This document shows positions 15,162 to 23,186 of a stretch of DNA of 64,000 nucleotides, piece after piece. The notes under the pieces are model-generated. The model searched no databases and was not told where the DNA came from. It saw nothing but the letters and a program-made list of their open reading frames with translations. A program made the position numbers and the translations under genes. Within the stretch, counting starts at the first letter, position 1; the number at the start of each line of letters is the position of its first letter. Source of the DNA: an uncultured Mailhella sp. (lineage in GTDB: Bacteria > Desulfobacterota > Desulfovibrionia > Desulfovibrionales > Desulfovibrionaceae); the NCBI RefSeq assembly GCF_963931295.1, contig NZ_OZ007001.1, forward strand, positions 1,615,137 through 1,679,136. Direction: 5' to 3'.

Positions 15162-16367
15162 ATGCGTATTCTTGTGCAGAAATTCGGAGGATCCTCCGTC
15201 GCCGACCTGGAGTGCATGAAAAAAGTGCGCACCAAAGTGCTTGCCGCGCTTGAGGAAGGCTACAAGGTTGTGGTGGTTCTCTCCGCCCGCTACGGCCAGA
15301 CCAACAGCCTGCTGGAAAGAGCCTATCAGTGGTCGGACGAACCCGATCCCGCAGAACTCGACGTTCTGCTCACCACCGGCGAACAGGAATCTGTGGCGCT
15401 GTTTTCCATGCTCCTGCGCGACGCAGGCGTGAAAGCCCGCTCCTTCCTCGGTTTTCAGGTGCCCGTCATCACCGACGAGGCCTACGGCAACGCCCGCATT
15501 GACACCATCAATGCCGACGCCATCCGCGAAGCCTTCCAGACTTACGACGTCGTGGTCATGGCCGGCTTCCAGGGCCGCACGCCCGAAATGCGCCTCACCA
15601 CGCTGGGCCGCGGAGGCTCGGACACCTCCGCCGTGGCCGTGGCCGCCGCTCTCGGCGACGAGACACGCTGCGACATCTATACCGACGTGGACGGGGTGTA
15701 CACCACCGATCCGCGCATGTGCAAGGACGCCCACAAAATGGACCGCATCAGCTATGACGAAATGCTGGAAATGGCTTCCATGGGCGCCAAGGTTCTGCAA
15801 ATCCGTTCCGTAGAAATCGCCGAAAAATATAATGTTCCCGTCCGGGTGCGTTCCACCTTCTCGAACGATCCGGGCACGCTGGTCACCAAGGAGGACATCA
15901 TGATGGAGTCCGTGCTCGTTTCGGGCATCGCTTTTGATAAGGATCAAGCCAGAGTCACGCTCCGCGACGTACACGACAGACCCGGTTCGGCGGCCAGCAT
16001 CTTCAGCCCGCTCGGCAAGGCCGGCATCGTGGTGGACATGATCATTCAGACCGCCAGCCGCGACGGCGTGACCGACATGGCCTTCACCGTGTCCCGCAAG
16101 GATCTCAAGCGCACCCTCGACGTGCTCCAGCAGGCCGAGCCCGCCTGCAGCAGCATCGAACATTCCTCCAACATCGCCAAGGTGTCCGTGGTGGGCGTGG
16201 GCATGCGCAATCACAGCGGCGCAGCCAGCCGGGCCTTCGACGCCCTGTACAAGGCCGGCATCAACCTCATCATGATCAGCACCTCGGAAGTGAAGATTTC
16301 CTGTCTGGTGGACGAGGCCGACCTCGAACTCGCGGTCAACGTTCTGCACAAGGAATTCGATCTGTAG
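15162..16367 (+). CDS. lysC: Aspartate kinase, alpha subunit form
   Basis: Aspartokinase phosphorylates aspartate, the first step toward lysine, threonine, methionine and diaminopimelate. The 401-residue product has the kinase domain (about 1-245) with VQKFGGSSVAD at residues 4-14, TTGEQESVAL, TLGRGGSDTSAVAVAAAL and YTDVDGVYTTDPR. Two ACT domains follow (about 260-401), the site of feedback inhibition. I chose ATG 15162 after CAGGAT; the frame is open further upstream but overlaps tsaE. An internal in-frame ATG preceded by AAGGAGG is listed separately. A terminator follows. Confidence 0.97.
   Translation: MRILVQKFGGSSVADLECMKKVRTKVLAALEEGYKVVVVLSARYGQTNSLLERAYQWSDEPDPAELDVLLTTGEQESVALFSMLLRDAGVKARSFLGFQVPVITDEAYGNARIDTINADAIREAFQTYDVVVMAGFQGRTPEMRLTTLGRGGSDTSAVAVAAALGDETRCDIYTDVDGVYTTDPRMCKDAHKMDRISYDEMLEMASMGAKVLQIRSVEIAEKYNVPVRVRSTFSNDPGTLVTKEDIMMESVLVSGIAFDKDQARVTLRDVHDRPGSAASIFSPLGKAGIVVDMIIQTASRDGVTDMAFTVSRKDLKRTLDVLQQAEPACSSIEHSSNIAKVSVVGVGMRNHSGAASRAFDALYKAGINLIMISTSEVKISCLVDEADLELAVNVLHKEFDL
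15900..16367 (+). CDS. lysC: Probable in-frame aspartokinase beta subunit (ACT domains only)
   Basis: Within lysC, codons 247 and 248 are both ATG (15900 and 15903). They are preceded by AAGGAGG at 15888-15894, an ideal ribosome site at 5-8 nt spacing. Initiation here would give about 155 residues holding both ACT domains and no kinase domain. The same in-frame arrangement makes the beta subunits of the alpha2-beta2 aspartokinases of Bacillus subtilis and Corynebacterium. Part of the signal is forced by the Lys-Glu-Asp coding sequence, so actual initiation is an inference. Confidence 0.6.
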   Translation: MMESVLVSGIAFDKDQARVTLRDVHDRPGSAASIFSPLGKAGIVVDMIIQTASRDGVTDMAFTVSRKDLKRTLDVLQQAEPACSSIEHSSNIAKVSVVGVGMRNHSGAASRAFDALYKAGINLIMISTSEVKISCLVDEADLELAVNVLHKEFDL

Positions 16368-16404
16368 TCCGTCGGACTCCGATCCGTTTCATATCGTCAC
16401 TGGG

Positions 16405-16434
16405 AAAGGGGAGCGCGCTCCCCTTTCTTGTTCC
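16405..16434 (+). terminator. Terminator after lysC
   Basis: AAAGGGGAGC and GCTCCCCTTT form a self-complementary hairpin followed by CTTGTTCC. It lies about 40 nt after the stop codon. Confidence 0.7.
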
Positions 16435-16464
16435 TTCCGCAGCGAAGCATACGACGAGGTCGTC

Positions 16465-16815
16465 ATGACTCTGCATCTGCCCATTCCCGTCATCACCGTG
16501 CTGCTTCTCATAGGCTCCAACATCTTCATGACCTATGCCTGGTACGGACATCTGCGCCACCACTCCCTCACCTTCGTGGGAGCCATTCTCGTGAGCTGGG
16601 GCATCGCCTTCTTTGAATACTGCCTTCAGGTGCCCGCCAACCGCGTGGGCTACGGCTATTTTTCCGCCGCCGAGCTCAAGACCATTCAGGAAGTCATTTC
16701 CCTGACCATCTTCGGCATATTCTCCACGCTCTATCTCGGCGAAAGTCTCACCTGGAATCACGCCGTCGGCTTTGCGCTCATCGTGGCGGGGGCCTTCTTC
16801 GTGTTCAAGGGATAG
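16465..16815 (+). CDS. DUF486 (DMT-like) small membrane protein
   Basis: The 116-residue product has four transmembrane helices: about 8-25 (ITVLLLIGSNIFMTYAWYG), 33-52 (LTFVGAILVSWGIAFFEY), 72-92 and 97-115. The motifs FEYCLQVPANRVGYG and LKTIQEVISLTIFGIF mark the DUF486 family, a short relative of drug/metabolite transporters with no established substrate. It lies alone between lysC and priA and starts after weak ribosome-site sequence. Confidence 0.88.
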   Translation: MTLHLPIPVITVLLLIGSNIFMTYAWYGHLRHHSLTFVGAILVSWGIAFFEYCLQVPANRVGYGYFSAAELKTIQEVISLTIFGIFSTLYLGESLTWNHAVGFALIVAGAFFVFKG

Positions 16816-16854
16816 AGGCGCGCCCCGTCTCCGGGCCTGCCCAGGACCGCATTC

Positions 16855-19308
16855 ATGATCTGCCACGTCGCCCTCTGCACGCCGCCCTACGCCACGCTGA
16901 GCTATCTGACGCCTGAGGAGTTTCCGGACTTTCCCTGGCAGGCCGGACTGCGCGTGGCCGTGCCGCTCGGCAACGGAGCCATCCGCGCGGGCGTCGTCAC
17001 GGCCGTGTTTGCCGACGACGATCCGAACGCCCTCCGGGAAAGCTCCGCCGGGCAACACAACATGAAGAAAAGCGGCGACATCACGCTGCGCCCCCTGACG
17101 TGGCCTCTGGAACTGACGCCGCTGCTTCCGCGCGACTACATGGAAACCGTGGAACAGCTCGCCGCGCGTCAGTATTCTTCGCCCGGCCGCGTGCTCGGCA
17201 ATCTTCTGCCGCAGGGGCTGAGAGTCACCGCGCGCATCCGCGTGCGGCAGTACCTGCCGGACGTGAACGGCAAAGGACAAAAGCCCAGGCTCTTCGCCCT
17301 GCGCGACATTCCCGCCATGCCCGCCGCCGAACGCGCCGCCCTGGCGCAGGACTTCACGCACGGCCGGGCCGAAATTCTCATGCTGGCCGAAGACGCCGCC
17401 GACGGAGAACTTTGCGCACTGGCCTGCGATCCGCCGTGGCCGGTGCGGCCCAACGCCGTGAAGCAGCGCGAACTGCTCGACTGGCTGCTCAGAAACGGCA
17501 CGGTGACGCGCAGAAAGCTGCGCGAAGCCCTGCCCGACAGCTCTCAGACGCTCACGGCACTGGTGAAGAACAAGCTGGTGGAACTTCGCCCCGCCGCGCC
17601 CGAAGAGGACGAGCCGGAACCAGAGGAAGCGCTGCTGCCGCCGCCAGAGCCGCCCTTCCAGCTCACGGAGGAACAGCTGGCCGCGCTCAGGGAATACTGC
17701 GCGCAGATGGACGCCCTTGCCCGCGGAGAAAAGCGGCCCTTCGCGCATCTTCTTTTCGGCATCACGGGAAGCGGCAAGACGGCCGTGTATCTGGAACTCG
17801 CCCACGCCTGCCTCAAAAGGGGCCGTTCCGCGCTTATTCTCGCCCCGGAAGTGGCCATCGCCCTCAAACTGCGCAGAGACGCCGAACAGCGTTTTCCCGG
17901 CGCGCCCATTTTCTTCTATCACGGCTACCAGAGCCAGCAGCAGCGGGAACGCACCTTCCGCCGCCTCGCCGCGCGCAAAGAACCCTGCCTCGTCATCGGC
18001 ACGCGTTCGGCGCTGTTTCTGCCTCTGCCGCCGCTGGGCGCCATCGTGCTCGACGAGGAACACGACGGCTCCTTCAAGCAGGAAGACCGTCTGCCCTATC
18101 AGGCCAAGGAAGTGGCATGGGAGAGGGCGGGCAGGCATCGGGCGCTGCTGATTCTCGGCTCGGCCACGCCGGACATCAAGACCTTTCATGCGGCAAAGGA
18201 AGGACTTTTTCCCGTCTCCCGGCTGACGCACCGCACGGGCGGCGGCACGCTGCCCGCCATAGAGCTTGTGGACATCAAGAATCAGCCGGCCTCCAAACTG
18301 CTTTCCGACCGCGCCGTGGAGGCGCTGCGGGAAACCGTGCAGCGCGGCGAGCAGGCCGTGGTGCTGCTCAACCGCCGGGGCTACGCGCCGCTCATGTACT
18401 GCCTGAACTGCGGCACCGTGGCCAAGTGCCCCAACTGCGACATCGCCCTCACCTATCACAAGAAGCGCGAGCAGCTCGTGTGCCACTACTGCGGTCACAC
18501 GCGCCCCTTTCCCTCGCCCTGCGAAAAATGCGGCGGCCTCAACTTTCTGCCCATGGGCGAAGGCACGGAAAAACTGGAGGAAAGCCTGGCCGGAGAAGAA
18601 CTCGCCGGAGCCCTGCCGCCCGGCGGCCGCGTGCTCAGGCTCGACCGCGACAGCACGAGCCGCCCCGGACGCATGGAAGAAATTCTCGCCGCCTTCGCCC
18701 GGCAGGAAGCGCAGGTGCTGGTGGGCACGCAGATGCTCTCCAAGGGGCATCATTTTCCCAACGTCACGCTGGCCGTGGTGGCCGACGGCGACATGGGCCT
18801 GAACATGCCCGACTACCGCTCGGCCGAACGCACGTTTCAGCTTCTGGTGCAGTCCTCAGGACGCGCCGGACGCGGCGAAAAGCCCGGACGCGTGCTCATT
18901 CAGACCAGAGACGTCAATCACTACTGCTGGCAGTTCGTGAAAACCGGCGACTACGAGGGCTTCTACGAACACGAAATAGCCCTGCGCAAGCAGCGCCGCT
19001 ATCCGCCCTTCATCAAGCTGGCGCTCATCCGTCTTTCCTACCCCTGGGACTGGAAGGACGGACAAAGCCGCGTGAACGCCTTTGCCGCAGCTCTGCGCGC
19101 CCACGGCCGCTCCCTCGGCCTCACCGTGCTCGGCCCGGCTCCCGCGCCGCTGGCCCGCATTCAGGGCCGCATGCGCTTTCAGTGCCTCATGAAGGCCGAC
19201 ACCTGGCAGCACGTGCGTCAGGCCTACGCCATGGCCCTGCGCGACGTCGGCGCGCTGCCCCACGAACTGCGCATCACGCTGGATCTCGACCCCGTCAACA
19301 TGCTCTGA
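16855..19308 (+). CDS. priA: Primosomal protein N' (replication restart helicase PriA)
   Basis: PriA recognises stalled forks and reloads the replicative helicase. The 817-residue product has an N-terminal DNA-binding region (about 1-110), a middle winged-helix-like region, Walker A GITGSGKTAVYLELA (about 301) and DEEH (about 400). The cysteine-rich zinc region CLNCGTVAKCPNCD...CHYCGH...CEKCGG (about 517-562) is complete, and the C-terminal helicase lobe carries VLVGTQMLSKGHHFPNV and QSSGRAGRGEKPG. Length is slightly above the E. coli value (732) because of an acidic, Pro-rich insertion near 245-265. Confidence 0.97.
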   Translation: MICHVALCTPPYATLSYLTPEEFPDFPWQAGLRVAVPLGNGAIRAGVVTAVFADDDPNALRESSAGQHNMKKSGDITLRPLTWPLELTPLLPRDYMETVEQLAARQYSSPGRVLGNLLPQGLRVTARIRVRQYLPDVNGKGQKPRLFALRDIPAMPAAERAALAQDFTHGRAEILMLAEDAADGELCALACDPPWPVRPNAVKQRELLDWLLRNGTVTRRKLREALPDSSQTLTALVKNKLVELRPAAPEEDEPEPEEALLPPPEPPFQLTEEQLAALREYCAQMDALARGEKRPFAHLLFGITGSGKTAVYLELAHACLKRGRSALILAPEVAIALKLRRDAEQRFPGAPIFFYHGYQSQQQRERTFRRLAARKEPCLVIGTRSALFLPLPPLGAIVLDEEHDGSFKQEDRLPYQAKEVAWERAGRHRALLILGSATPDIKTFHAAKEGLFPVSRLTHRTGGGTLPAIELVDIKNQPASKLLSDRAVEALRETVQRGEQAVVLLNRRGYAPLMYCLNCGTVAKCPNCDIALTYHKKREQLVCHYCGHTRPFPSPCEKCGGLNFLPMGEGTEKLEESLAGEELAGALPPGGRVLRLDRDSTSRPGRMEEILAAFARQEAQVLVGTQMLSKGHHFPNVTLAVVADGDMGLNMPDYRSAERTFQLLVQSSGRAGRGEKPGRVLIQTRDVNHYCWQFVKTGDYEGFYEHEIALRKQRRYPPFIKLALIRLSYPWDWKDGQSRVNAFAAALRAHGRSLGLTVLGPAPAPLARIQGRMRFQCLMKADTWQHVRQAYAMALRDVGALPHELRITLDLDPVNML

Positions 19309-19404
19309 CGCGGCTCCCCGGACGCGGCGCGCTGTTCCTCCGCCTGGCCGTCCGTTCCGAACCGCCGGCCCCGGCCTTCTGCCGCCGCGCCGCATGAAAA
19401 AGGC

Positions 19405-19450
19405 ATGAAAAAAGCCGGGCCGCCCGCAATGCGGAACGACTCCGGCCTTC
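19405..19450 (-). terminator. Possible terminator after the small secreted-protein gene
   Basis: On the minus strand GCCGG and CCGGC bracket a smaller CCGCATTGCGG hairpin, then CTTTTTTC follows. The stem is imperfect, so confidence is moderate. Confidence 0.5.
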
Positions 19451-19482
19451 ATGTCGCTCTGCGGAACATTCCGCAAACAAAT

Positions 19483-19911
19483 TTAGAACTTGTACACATC
19501 CAGAGAAATGGCGGAGGCGGGCTGACCGTCGTCGCCGGGGAACACGCGGGCGCGGACCTTGTCGCCCTTCTTCAGGTCGCCGATGCCCTTCTTGCTCTCC
19601 CAGGTGAAGATGTCGGCGTACACGTTTTCAACCAGCGTGTTGTCCGTCACCTTGATGGTGGAAGTTTCACCCTGCTTGTCCTTGATGGTGAAGGTGCCGT
19701 TCTTGGCGTCCACGCTCTCCACCACGCCGCGTTCCACAACGAACAGCGGGAAGGTGACCACGATTTCCTCGCTGGGGGCCACGATCACGAAAGGAGTGTC
19801 GGCCACGGTCTGCTTGGCCTTGGGCGCGGGAGCGGTATCGGCGGCAAGGGCCATTGCGGGAGCCAGAATGATACCACAGCAAAAACCGGTGAACAGAGTC
19901 TTGATGCGCAT
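19483..19911 (-). CDS. Small secreted protein, OB-fold-like, unknown function
   Basis: The 142-residue product has a clear signal peptide (MRIKTLFTGFCCGIILAPAMALA, cleaved near residue 24). A Pro/Ala/Lys stretch and a beta-rich region with GVVESVDAKNGTFTIKDKQG and DLKKGDKVRARVFPGDDG follow. The pattern of short strands around a KKGDKV turn resembles small periplasmic OB-fold proteins of the DUF5666 kind, but I cannot assign a family with confidence. It lies directly downstream of the aminotransferase gene on the same strand, 18 nt away, and may share its message. Confidence 0.75.
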   Translation of the reverse strand: MRIKTLFTGFCCGIILAPAMALAADTAPAPKAKQTVADTPFVIVAPSEEIVVTFPLFVVERGVVESVDAKNGTFTIKDKQGETSTIKVTDNTLVENVYADIFTWESKKGIGDLKKGDKVRARVFPGDDGQPASAISLDVYKF

Positions 19912-19929
19912 AAGTTCCTCACTTGTTAA

Positions 19930-20880
19930 TCATTTGAGGAACGGCACGCCTCCGGTCACAAGAGCGTCATGCAGCAGATGGCGCAGCCTGTCCGCCATGG
20001 GACCGGGACGGCCGTCGCCTACGGGCTTGCCGTTGTAGTGCGTGACCGCCACGCACTCGCATGTAGTACCAAGTACCAGAATCTCGGAAGCCTGTTCCAC
20101 TATTTCTTCTGTGATATCAGTGATAACTACGGGCATGAACGCCTTGGCGAGCTCCATGGCCCGGATGGACGTCGTACCCGGAAGCGCATGCCGGAACTCG
20201 GGCATGAGCATGCGGCCCTGCCTGTCCACCAGCGCTACGTTGGCAATGGCCGCCTCGGCGAGAAAACCGTCTTCATCGAAGGAAAAGGTGAGATCCACGC
20301 CCTTCTCGCGGGCTTCCTTCGCCATGAGCGCGTTGGCGAGATAGTTGGTGGACTTGATCTGCGCAAGCCATTCCTGCTTGGCCGGAACGGCGCTTCTTGC
20401 CGCCGTCAGCCCCTTCTGCCAGAACGATTCCGGCAGCGGACGCCCCTTGGTGGCCACGATGTACAGGCTGGACTGCGGGCATTCGGCCGGATCCACGCCC
20501 AGACCTCCGCAGCCGCGGCCGAGCAGCACCTTGAGCCCGCCGTACGGCTCGCCGCCTTCCCGTGCCACGTCCAGCATGATGGAGCGCACCTCCTCCCACG
20601 GACACGGAGGCTCAAGCTCCAGACGCGCGGCGGAATGCTTCATGCGTTCAAGATGGGCGTCGAGCTGCACGATGCGCCCTTCCAGAAACGTAAGGCTTTC
20701 AAAAATGGCGTCGCCGCGATGCACCATGTGATCGTCCAGAGGCACCAGCAGCAGACGGGCGTCCTTGCAGATCGCTCCCATGCGATGTTCGTAAAAGGCC
20801 GTGACGTTGGCCGCGCCCTCGCGCGGCAGCTCCATGAGTCTTGCCGTCCACCCGGCGGCATCGAGGACAGGAACAGACAT
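19930..20880 (-). CDS. Class IV PLP-dependent aminotransferase (branched-chain/D-amino acid/ADC lyase type)
   Basis: This 316-residue fold-type IV enzyme has the family start VHRGDAIFESLTFLEGRI and the PLP lysine in IKSTNYLANALMAKEA. It also carries FDEDGFLAEAAIANVALVD, and PGTTSIRAMELA for phosphate binding. These residues are shared by IlvE, D-alanine aminotransferase and PabC, and I cannot tell the substrate from sequence alone. I chose ATG 20880 because GGAGAG precedes it; the frame is open to 20958 without a good ribosome site. The IHF-like gene lies upstream, beyond its own terminator. Confidence 0.85.
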   Translation of the reverse strand: MSVPVLDAAGWTARLMELPREGAANVTAFYEHRMGAICKDARLLLVPLDDHMVHRGDAIFESLTFLEGRIVQLDAHLERMKHSAARLELEPPCPWEEVRSIMLDVAREGGEPYGGLKVLLGRGCGGLGVDPAECPQSSLYIVATKGRPLPESFWQKGLTAARSAVPAKQEWLAQIKSTNYLANALMAKEAREKGVDLTFSFDEDGFLAEAAIANVALVDRQGRMLMPEFRHALPGTTSIRAMELAKAFMPVVITDITEEIVEQASEILVLGTTCECVAVTHYNGKPVGDGRPGPMADRLRHLLHDALVTGGVPFLK

Positions 20881-21023
20881 GATCTTCTCTCCAGAGCGCT
20901 GGCCGAAACGGCCAGGATTTGCGTGCCCCGGGAACCGGAACAGCCGCGGGCACGCCACCGCTATAGCGCAAAAGACAGGGGTAGTACAGACAAAGCACTC
21001 TTGCCGCCCGCTCTTTGGATACG

Positions 21024-21050
21024 AAAAAAGGCCTGCCGAAGCAGGCCCTT
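21024..21050 (-). terminator. Terminator after the HU/IHF gene
   Basis: On the minus strand GGCCTGC-TTCG-GCAGGCC is followed by TTTTTT, about 25 nt beyond the stop codon. Confidence 0.92.
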
Positions 21051-21075
21051 CTTGCAGGGAACACCGCCCTTCAGA

Positions 21076-21381
21076 CTACGCCTCTTCGCCGCCGTTGAGC
21101 TCCATGCGGAACTTGCGGGAAAGACGGAACACCACCACCTTGCGCGGAGGCAGCGTGATGGATTCATCGGTCTGGGGGTTGCGTCCCTTGCGGGCATTTT
21201 TGTCGTAGGCCTCGAACTTGCCGAAGCCGCTGATGAGAAGCGCGTCATCCTTCTTGATGGCCTGCTTCATAAGGGCAAGCAGATTTTCAACGATATTCTT
21301 CACTTCCGCACGGTTGCGGCCGAGATTCTTGTCATTGTACACCGCTTCCACAATGTCAGCCTTCGTCAGAGCCTTGTTCAT
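21076..21381 (-). CDS. HU/IHF-family DNA-bending protein (IHF alpha-like)
   Basis: The 101-residue product shows the family layout: N-terminal helices (LTKADIVEAVYNDKNLGRN, then VENLLALMKQAI), the LLISGFGKFEAYDKNARKGRNPQT core, and the DNA-bending arm ending in PPRKVVVFRLSRKFRMEL. The GRNPQT arm resembles IHF alpha more than HU, but paralogue naming is unsafe without comparison. It compacts DNA and shapes promoters, often at sigma54-dependent genes. AGGAGG precedes ATG 21381. The HIT gene lies upstream. Confidence 0.9.
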   Translation of the reverse strand: MNKALTKADIVEAVYNDKNLGRNRAEVKNIVENLLALMKQAIKKDDALLISGFGKFEAYDKNARKGRNPQTDESITLPPRKVVVFRLSRKFRMELNGGEEA

Positions 21382-21414
21382 GTTTTCCTCCTGCCATTTC
21401 CTTCCGGATACGGA

Positions 21415-21837
21415 TTACTTTTCCAGGCACGCGGCCACCTTGTCAGCCATGGCCTGCATGGCTGCGGCGTCAGGATATTTCCCCTGCTCCCACACGCCGA
21501 GCCCGTCCCCGTCGAAACGGGGGATGATGTGCCAGTGAATATGGAACATAGTCTGCCCTGCGGACAATCCGTTGTTCTGCATGACATTGAATCCCGAAGC
21601 TCCGGTGGCCTTCATCACGGCCGCGCCGACCTTCTTCAGCGCCGCAAACACCGCAGGCGCGATATCGCAGGAGACTTCAAGCATATCCTTGTAATGCGTC
21701 TTGGGTATCACCAGCGTATGACCGGGATGCACAGGCGACAGATCAAGAAACGCCAGAACGCAATCATCCTCGTACACCTTTGCGCAGGGAATCTCTCCCT
21801 TGGCAATAAGGCAGAAAATACATTTTTCTTCAGACAT
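21415..21837 (-). CDS. HIT family nucleotide-binding protein (Hint-type)
   Basis: HIT proteins hydrolyse or transfer nucleotides bound to phosphates, typically adenosine phosphoramidates. The 140-residue product carries CIFCLIAKGEIPCAKVYED (a CxxC zinc-site pattern common in bacterial Hint proteins), LSPVHPGHTLVIPKTHY and the histidine triad HIHWHIIPR. I chose ATG 21837 because GGAGG, 11 nt upstream, would otherwise lie inside the coding frame of the longer version. It precedes the IHF-like gene on the same strand. Confidence 0.93.
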   Translation of the reverse strand: MSEEKCIFCLIAKGEIPCAKVYEDDCVLAFLDLSPVHPGHTLVIPKTHYKDMLEVSCDIAPAVFAALKKVGAAVMKATGASGFNVMQNNGLSAGQTMFHIHWHIIPRFDGDGLGVWEQGKYPDAAAMQAMADKVAACLEK

Positions 21838-21946
21838 AACAGTACAGACCTCCAAAGCCTCTCCCGTATTTTTAACACGGGAGACACCTTGTCATCCTAA
21901 GCGCAAGCGATTAGAACATCAAGAGCTTTTCTGCCGAGGAAAAAAA

Positions 21947-23017
21947 ATGTCACGTCTCCCTCAACCGTTGGGCCGCACCGGGTCCGGGCGCATCCTTTTC
22001 TTCACCGGAGCCCGTCAGAGCCGCTCCAGCCGCATCCTGCCGGTTTTTCTCCCTTTTCTCGGCTGTCCCGGGCACTGCGTGTACTGCGCGCAGGACAAGC
22101 AGACCGGTCACACGGGCTCGGAAGGCCTGCGCGCCATTCTCGCCGAAGCCGCAAAAAATGCGGCCGCTCTCCCGCCCTGCGGGCCGCAGGAGCGCCGCGA
22201 GCTGGCCTTTTACGGCGGAACCTTCACAGCGCTGCCCGCCGCGGACCGCGCGTCCTGCTTTGAACTTCTCGAAGCTCTGCGCCGCGAAGACCGCATCCGC
22301 CTCGCCCGCTGCTCCACCAGACCGGACGCACTTTCGCCCGCCGTGCTGGACGAACTTCTGCACCACGGCGTGGATCTCGTGGAGCTCGGCATACAGAGCT
22401 TCGCGAGCGAGGCCCTCGCGCTCTCCCGCCGCGGCTACGACCGCAGCGCGGCCCTCGCCGGATGCCGGGCCGTGACGGGCGCAGGGCTCAGCCTCGGCAT
22501 TCAGCTGCTTCCGGGCATGCCGGGCAGCACGCCCGACGTGTTTCTGGACGACGTGCGCACGGCGCTTTCTCTTTCGCCCGCCTGCCTCCGCTTCTATCCC
22601 TGCCTCGTGCCCGAAGGCACAACGCTGGCGCGCTGGTTCCGCGAAGGACGCTTTGCGCCGTGGACCGTGGAACAGACCGTGCGCACCCTGGGCGAGGCGC
22701 TGAACATGGCCTGGCAGGCGCAGGTTCCGGTCATCCGTCTGTCGGTGGCGCCGGAGAGCGCCTTCGACGCCGCACTGCTCGCCGGCCCGCGGCATCCGGC
22801 CCTCGGCGCGCTCATTCAGGCCGAAGCGCTGCTTCGCGCGGCCGAAAACGCCGTGAACGCCCTCGGCCGCGCGCCGGAAAGGCTCACGCTGCCGCAATCG
22901 TGTCAGGGATTCATGTACGGAGACCGCGGCGCGCTCAAGTCGCGCTGGCAGGCTCTCGGGCTGGGCCCGGAACGCATTGCCTTTGCGCGCGAAGCCTCGG
23001 CCGCCGAGCTCGTCTGA
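21947..23017 (+). CDS. Radical SAM protein (Elp3/MiaB-type core), substrate unknown
   Basis: The 356-residue product has the radical SAM motif CPGHCVYC (Cys40, Cys44, Cys47), which binds a 4Fe-4S cluster that cleaves S-adenosylmethionine. Core features follow: FYGGTFTALP, ELGIQSFASEALALSRRGYD and LGIQLLPGMPG. These resemble the core of bacterial Elp3-like and coproporphyrinogen oxidase-like proteins, but there is no acetyltransferase domain. ATG 21947 follows GCCGAGGAAA. It diverges from the HIT gene and precedes topA by about 170 nt. Function not assigned. Confidence 0.85.
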   Translation: MSRLPQPLGRTGSGRILFFTGARQSRSSRILPVFLPFLGCPGHCVYCAQDKQTGHTGSEGLRAILAEAAKNAAALPPCGPQERRELAFYGGTFTALPAADRASCFELLEALRREDRIRLARCSTRPDALSPAVLDELLHHGVDLVELGIQSFASEALALSRRGYDRSAALAGCRAVTGAGLSLGIQLLPGMPGSTPDVFLDDVRTALSLSPACLRFYPCLVPEGTTLARWFREGRFAPWTVEQTVRTLGEALNMAWQAQVPVIRLSVAPESAFDAALLAGPRHPALGALIQAEALLRAAENAVNALGRAPERLTLPQSCQGFMYGDRGALKSRWQALGLGPERIAFAREASAAELV

Positions 23018-23102
23018 CACTTTTGCCGCGCAAAAAAAAACGCCGATCCCCCGAAAAACCCCGCAGGAACGGGCCAAATGCGTCTTTTGCGCCGCGCGGG
23101 AC

Positions 23103-23130
23103 TTGACGCTCCCCCCTTTTAACGTATGTT
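23103..23130 (+). promoter_or_regulatory. Candidate sigma70 promoter for topA
   Basis: TTGACG (23103-23108) and TATGTT (23125-23130) are 16 bp apart, 56 nt before the topA ATG. The match is by eye only. Confidence 0.45.
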
Positions 23131-23186
23131 GCTTGACGACGGAGGAGGCGCGTCCTCTCTTTGAAATTCCTACTTGTGAGCGAAAT

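Noticed and set aside
16336-18753. An 805-codon open frame on the minus strand
   Set aside because: It is antisense to priA and the DUF486 gene, with no family features.
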